Source: Phycisphaerales bacterium
GTDB lineage: Bacteria; Planctomycetota; Phycisphaerae; Phycisphaerales; SM1A02
Length of the DNA: 6,418 nucleotides
Assembly (NCBI GenBank): GCA_007125255.1
Contig: SLDM01000264.1
Span: 1 to 6,418 of the forward strand
Reading direction: 5' to 3'
Positions 5,089 through 6,418 of the stretch are shown here, in pieces (the stretch's first letter is position 1; each line of letters starts with the position of its first letter). Made by a program: the position numbers and the translations under genes. The notes below the pieces were generated by a model. The model ran no database searches. It worked only from the letters and a program-made list of their open reading frames with translations, and was not told where the DNA came from.

Positions 5089-5206
5089 CCTGAATCCGTT
5101 ATTCGCGCGGAAGCAGGAATCCAGGGGGCCGCGCCGTGAACGTTCCTCGCGCGGGTGCCACGGCCAGCGAGCGCAGCGAGTCGGCCATGCGAGATGGAAC
5201 GATCAA
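5089..5206 (+). repeat. Composite repeat element, copy B (palindrome, GAACGT hairpin, module Y)
   Basis: This matches the reverse complement of about 3294-3400 in order and sequence. It opens with GTCCTG, then the decayed palindrome (5101-5120), a GCC hairpin block, and module Y (5157-5199, 38 of 43 identical to copy A). The middle block (5129-5154) is instead close to the hairpin of module X, with a stem CCGCGC/GCGCGG and a loop starting CGTGAACGT. Copy B is therefore a mosaic of pieces seen separately elsewhere in the window. Confidence 0.7.
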
Positions 5207-5238
5207 CGCCGGGGTGCCGTGGTCTGGAGTCATGGCCT

Positions 5239-5256
5239 CACGACAGTGATGTCGTG
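5239..5256 (-). terminator. Hairpin after the FG-GAP/ASPIC gene stop
   Basis: A perfect 7-bp stem, CACGACA (5239-5245) with TGTCGTG (5250-5256), and a GTGA loop lies 9 nt beyond the stop of the minus-strand gene. No T run follows on either strand, so it is a candidate 3'-end hairpin rather than a proven terminator. Unlike the other four genes, this 3' end has no octamer array on its own strand. Confidence 0.4.
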
Positions 5257-5265
5257 TTGTCGGTC

Positions 5266-6418
5266 TCATCCCCACTGGGAAAGCAGCGCGAGAAGGTCAA
5301 AGACATCGATGACGCCGTCACCGTTCATGTCGTACACCTCCGCGCCGGGCTGAATGGCCCCCCATACACTGAGCATACCGAGCAGATCGAAAACACCGAT
5401 GGACCCGCTTCCGGTTCCATCTCCGAGGTGATCGGGATGGTAGATGTTCCACAGATGATTCGCGGGATAGTTGGTGAGCGTGCGCGTCGCGGACTGACCG
5501 GGCCAGGTCACGACGATCTCATCGGCGTGGGTTGCATCGCCCGTTCCGACGTGAACGATCAGCTCGTTCTGACTGATGTAGCTGTTCCCGCCGGCGTAGA
5601 TCTCGCGATACTGCCATTGATCGCCGATGCGCGTGTCGACATTCGCGCCCACCGCATGCAGATTCGGGAACGTCCCCTTCACGCGGAAACGAATCCAGTT
5701 TCGCTTGACGCCCTCGTTGTTGATGTAAAGGCGAACGTGCGAGTTGAAGTCGTTGGTCACGAGGTCCAGCGCGCCGTTTCCGGTGACATCCGCGACGGCG
5801 GAGGAGTAGGAAATCTGTGACGGGCCGGTATTGCCCGCGACCTGCGCCTGGCTGGTCACATCCTGCATGGGGAACTGCCCGGGATGGTAGTAGAGCGTAT
5901 TCGGCAGGAACTGGTTGTTGACGAAGAGATCGAGCCAGCCGTTGTTGGTGAAGTCGAAGAACACCGATCCCCACGACGTCTTCCAGTGGTCGATCCCAGC
6001 CTCGACGGAGGCTTCCACGAAGGTGCCGTCTCCCTGATTGATGAGCAGGGGGTTGTAGCCGTTCTCGTAGCCCGCGATGTTCGTCATGTAGAGGTCGGGA
6101 TAACCGTTTCCGTTCAGATCACCGCACGCCAGACCCATCGAGAAGAGCTCGACCCCGGCGCCGGAAGACTCGGAAACATCTTCGAAGTTCCCGTTGATGT
6201 TGGTGTAGAGCAGGTTGCCGGGAAAACTGATCAGCGCCCCTCGATCGTTGGAGACATAAAGATCAAGAAATCCGTTGCGGTTCATGTCGAAGAAGACGGC
6301 CTGGAAACTCAAGGCGTACTGGGTCAGGTTCTGCTCAACCGTGACATCCTGGAACGTGCCGTCACCCTGGTTCCGGTAGAGCCGGTTATGCAGCTGCCCG
6401 GTGCCGCCGATGATGCCG
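5266..6418 (-). CDS. FG-GAP/ASPIC-UnbV (CRTAC1-like) exported protein with C-terminal dockerin-like repeats, N-terminus off the edge
   Basis: The frame is open to the right edge, so the start and any signal peptide are missing; about 383 residues are visible. Four calcium-binding FG-GAP/VCBS loops of the DxNxNGxxDL type occur (DMNRNGFLDL, DLNGNGYPDL, DFTNNGWLDL, DVTGNGALDL), alternating with NxLYxNxGDGTFxDV strands of a beta-propeller. An ASPIC/UnbV domain follows (5443-5697, WIRFRVKG to HLWNI, with VTWPGQS). The last ~54 residues (5269-5430) hold two dockerin-type units, GVFDLLGMLSVWG and DVFDLLALLSQWG; the second is preceded by a clear EF-hand loop (DMNGDGVID). In Planctomycetota this kind of C-terminal module is common on exported proteins and probably serves surface sorting or attachment. 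The propeller likely binds ligand or matrix outside the cytoplasm; its partner is unknown. TTG at 6312 is in frame but is not the start, because the propeller continues upstream of it. Confidence 0.9.
   Translation of the reverse strand, partial: GIIGGTGQLHNRLYRNQGDGTFQDVTVEQNLTQYALSFQAVFFDMNRNGFLDLYVSNDRGALISFPGNLLYTNINGNFEDVSESSGAGVELFSMGLACGDLNGNGYPDLYMTNIAGYENGYNPLLINQGDGTFVEASVEAGIDHWKTSWGSVFFDFTNNGWLDLFVNNQFLPNTLYYHPGQFPMQDVTSQAQVAGNTGPSQISYSSAVADVTGNGALDLVTNDFNSHVRLYINNEGVKRNWIRFRVKGTFPNLHAVGANVDTRIGDQWQYREIYAGGNSYISQNELIVHVGTGDATHADEIVVTWPGQSATRTLTNYPANHLWNIYHPDHLGDGTGSGSIGVFDLLGMLSVWGAIQPGAEVYDMNGDGVIDVFDLLALLSQWG

Larger units (their letters stand above)
5006..5265. other. Repeat-filled convergent gap between HU and FG-GAP genes
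   Basis: These 260 bp hold octamer array 4, composite repeat copy B, about 30 bp of unassigned sequence (5207-5238) and the hairpin at 5239-5256. No open frame here looks coding; the long plus-strand frame starting at 5155 is antisense to the FG-GAP gene. Confidence 0.7.

Noticed and set aside
5155..5820. Plus-strand frame of 221 codons
   Set aside because: It begins in repeat module Y and runs antisense to the FG-GAP/ASPIC gene, which has unmistakable repeats.

Overview
This is a GC-rich stretch of bacterial chromosome. The clearest lineage clue is the leftmost-reading gene at the right edge (5266-6418, minus). It encodes an FG-GAP/ASPIC-UnbV surface-type protein that ends in two dockerin-like repeats closing in VFDLLxxLSxWG. 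C-terminal modules of this kind are typical of exported proteins in Planctomycetota, especially Phycisphaerae-like lineages. Weak or absent Shine-Dalgarno sequences before several starts fit that assignment. The placement is inference, because there is no rRNA or other marker gene here.

Layout. The genes alternate in direction. A two-gene minus-strand unit comes first: a YgfZ-type folate-binding protein (366-1676) and, overlapping its stop by 8 nt, a 73-residue single-pass membrane protein (152-373). Divergent from it is an M42-family aminopeptidase (1813-2877, plus). A convergent gap of about 630 bp filled with repeats separates that gene from a D-2-hydroxyacid (probably 3-phosphoglycerate) dehydrogenase (3512-4474, minus). 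Divergent from the dehydrogenase is an HU-type nucleoid protein (4733-5005, plus) with a good sigma70-like promoter at 4546-4573. A second repeat-filled convergent gap separates HU from the edge-truncated FG-GAP/ASPIC/dockerin gene. The genes are mostly housekeeping (Fe-S assembly or repair, peptide turnover, probable serine synthesis, DNA architecture) and do not form one pathway.

The unusual part is between the genes. Four of the five gene 3' ends carry degenerate 8-bp tandem arrays (sense consensus roughly GAAGTGAC or GAAGGCAC). Every array is in the same orientation relative to its upstream gene, and two arrays contain or touch the stop codon. Attached to them is a set of hairpin-forming modules: a ~150-bp module present twice in opposite orientation (11-159 and 3102-3251, about 96% identical), a second module present twice (3295-3337 and 5157-5199), and an ATTCCCGC-N4-GCGGGAAT palindrome with a decayed second copy. 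No transposase is visible. The arrangement looks like a family of modular, non-coding intergenic elements concentrated at gene ends, and it is the most promising undescribed signal in the window.
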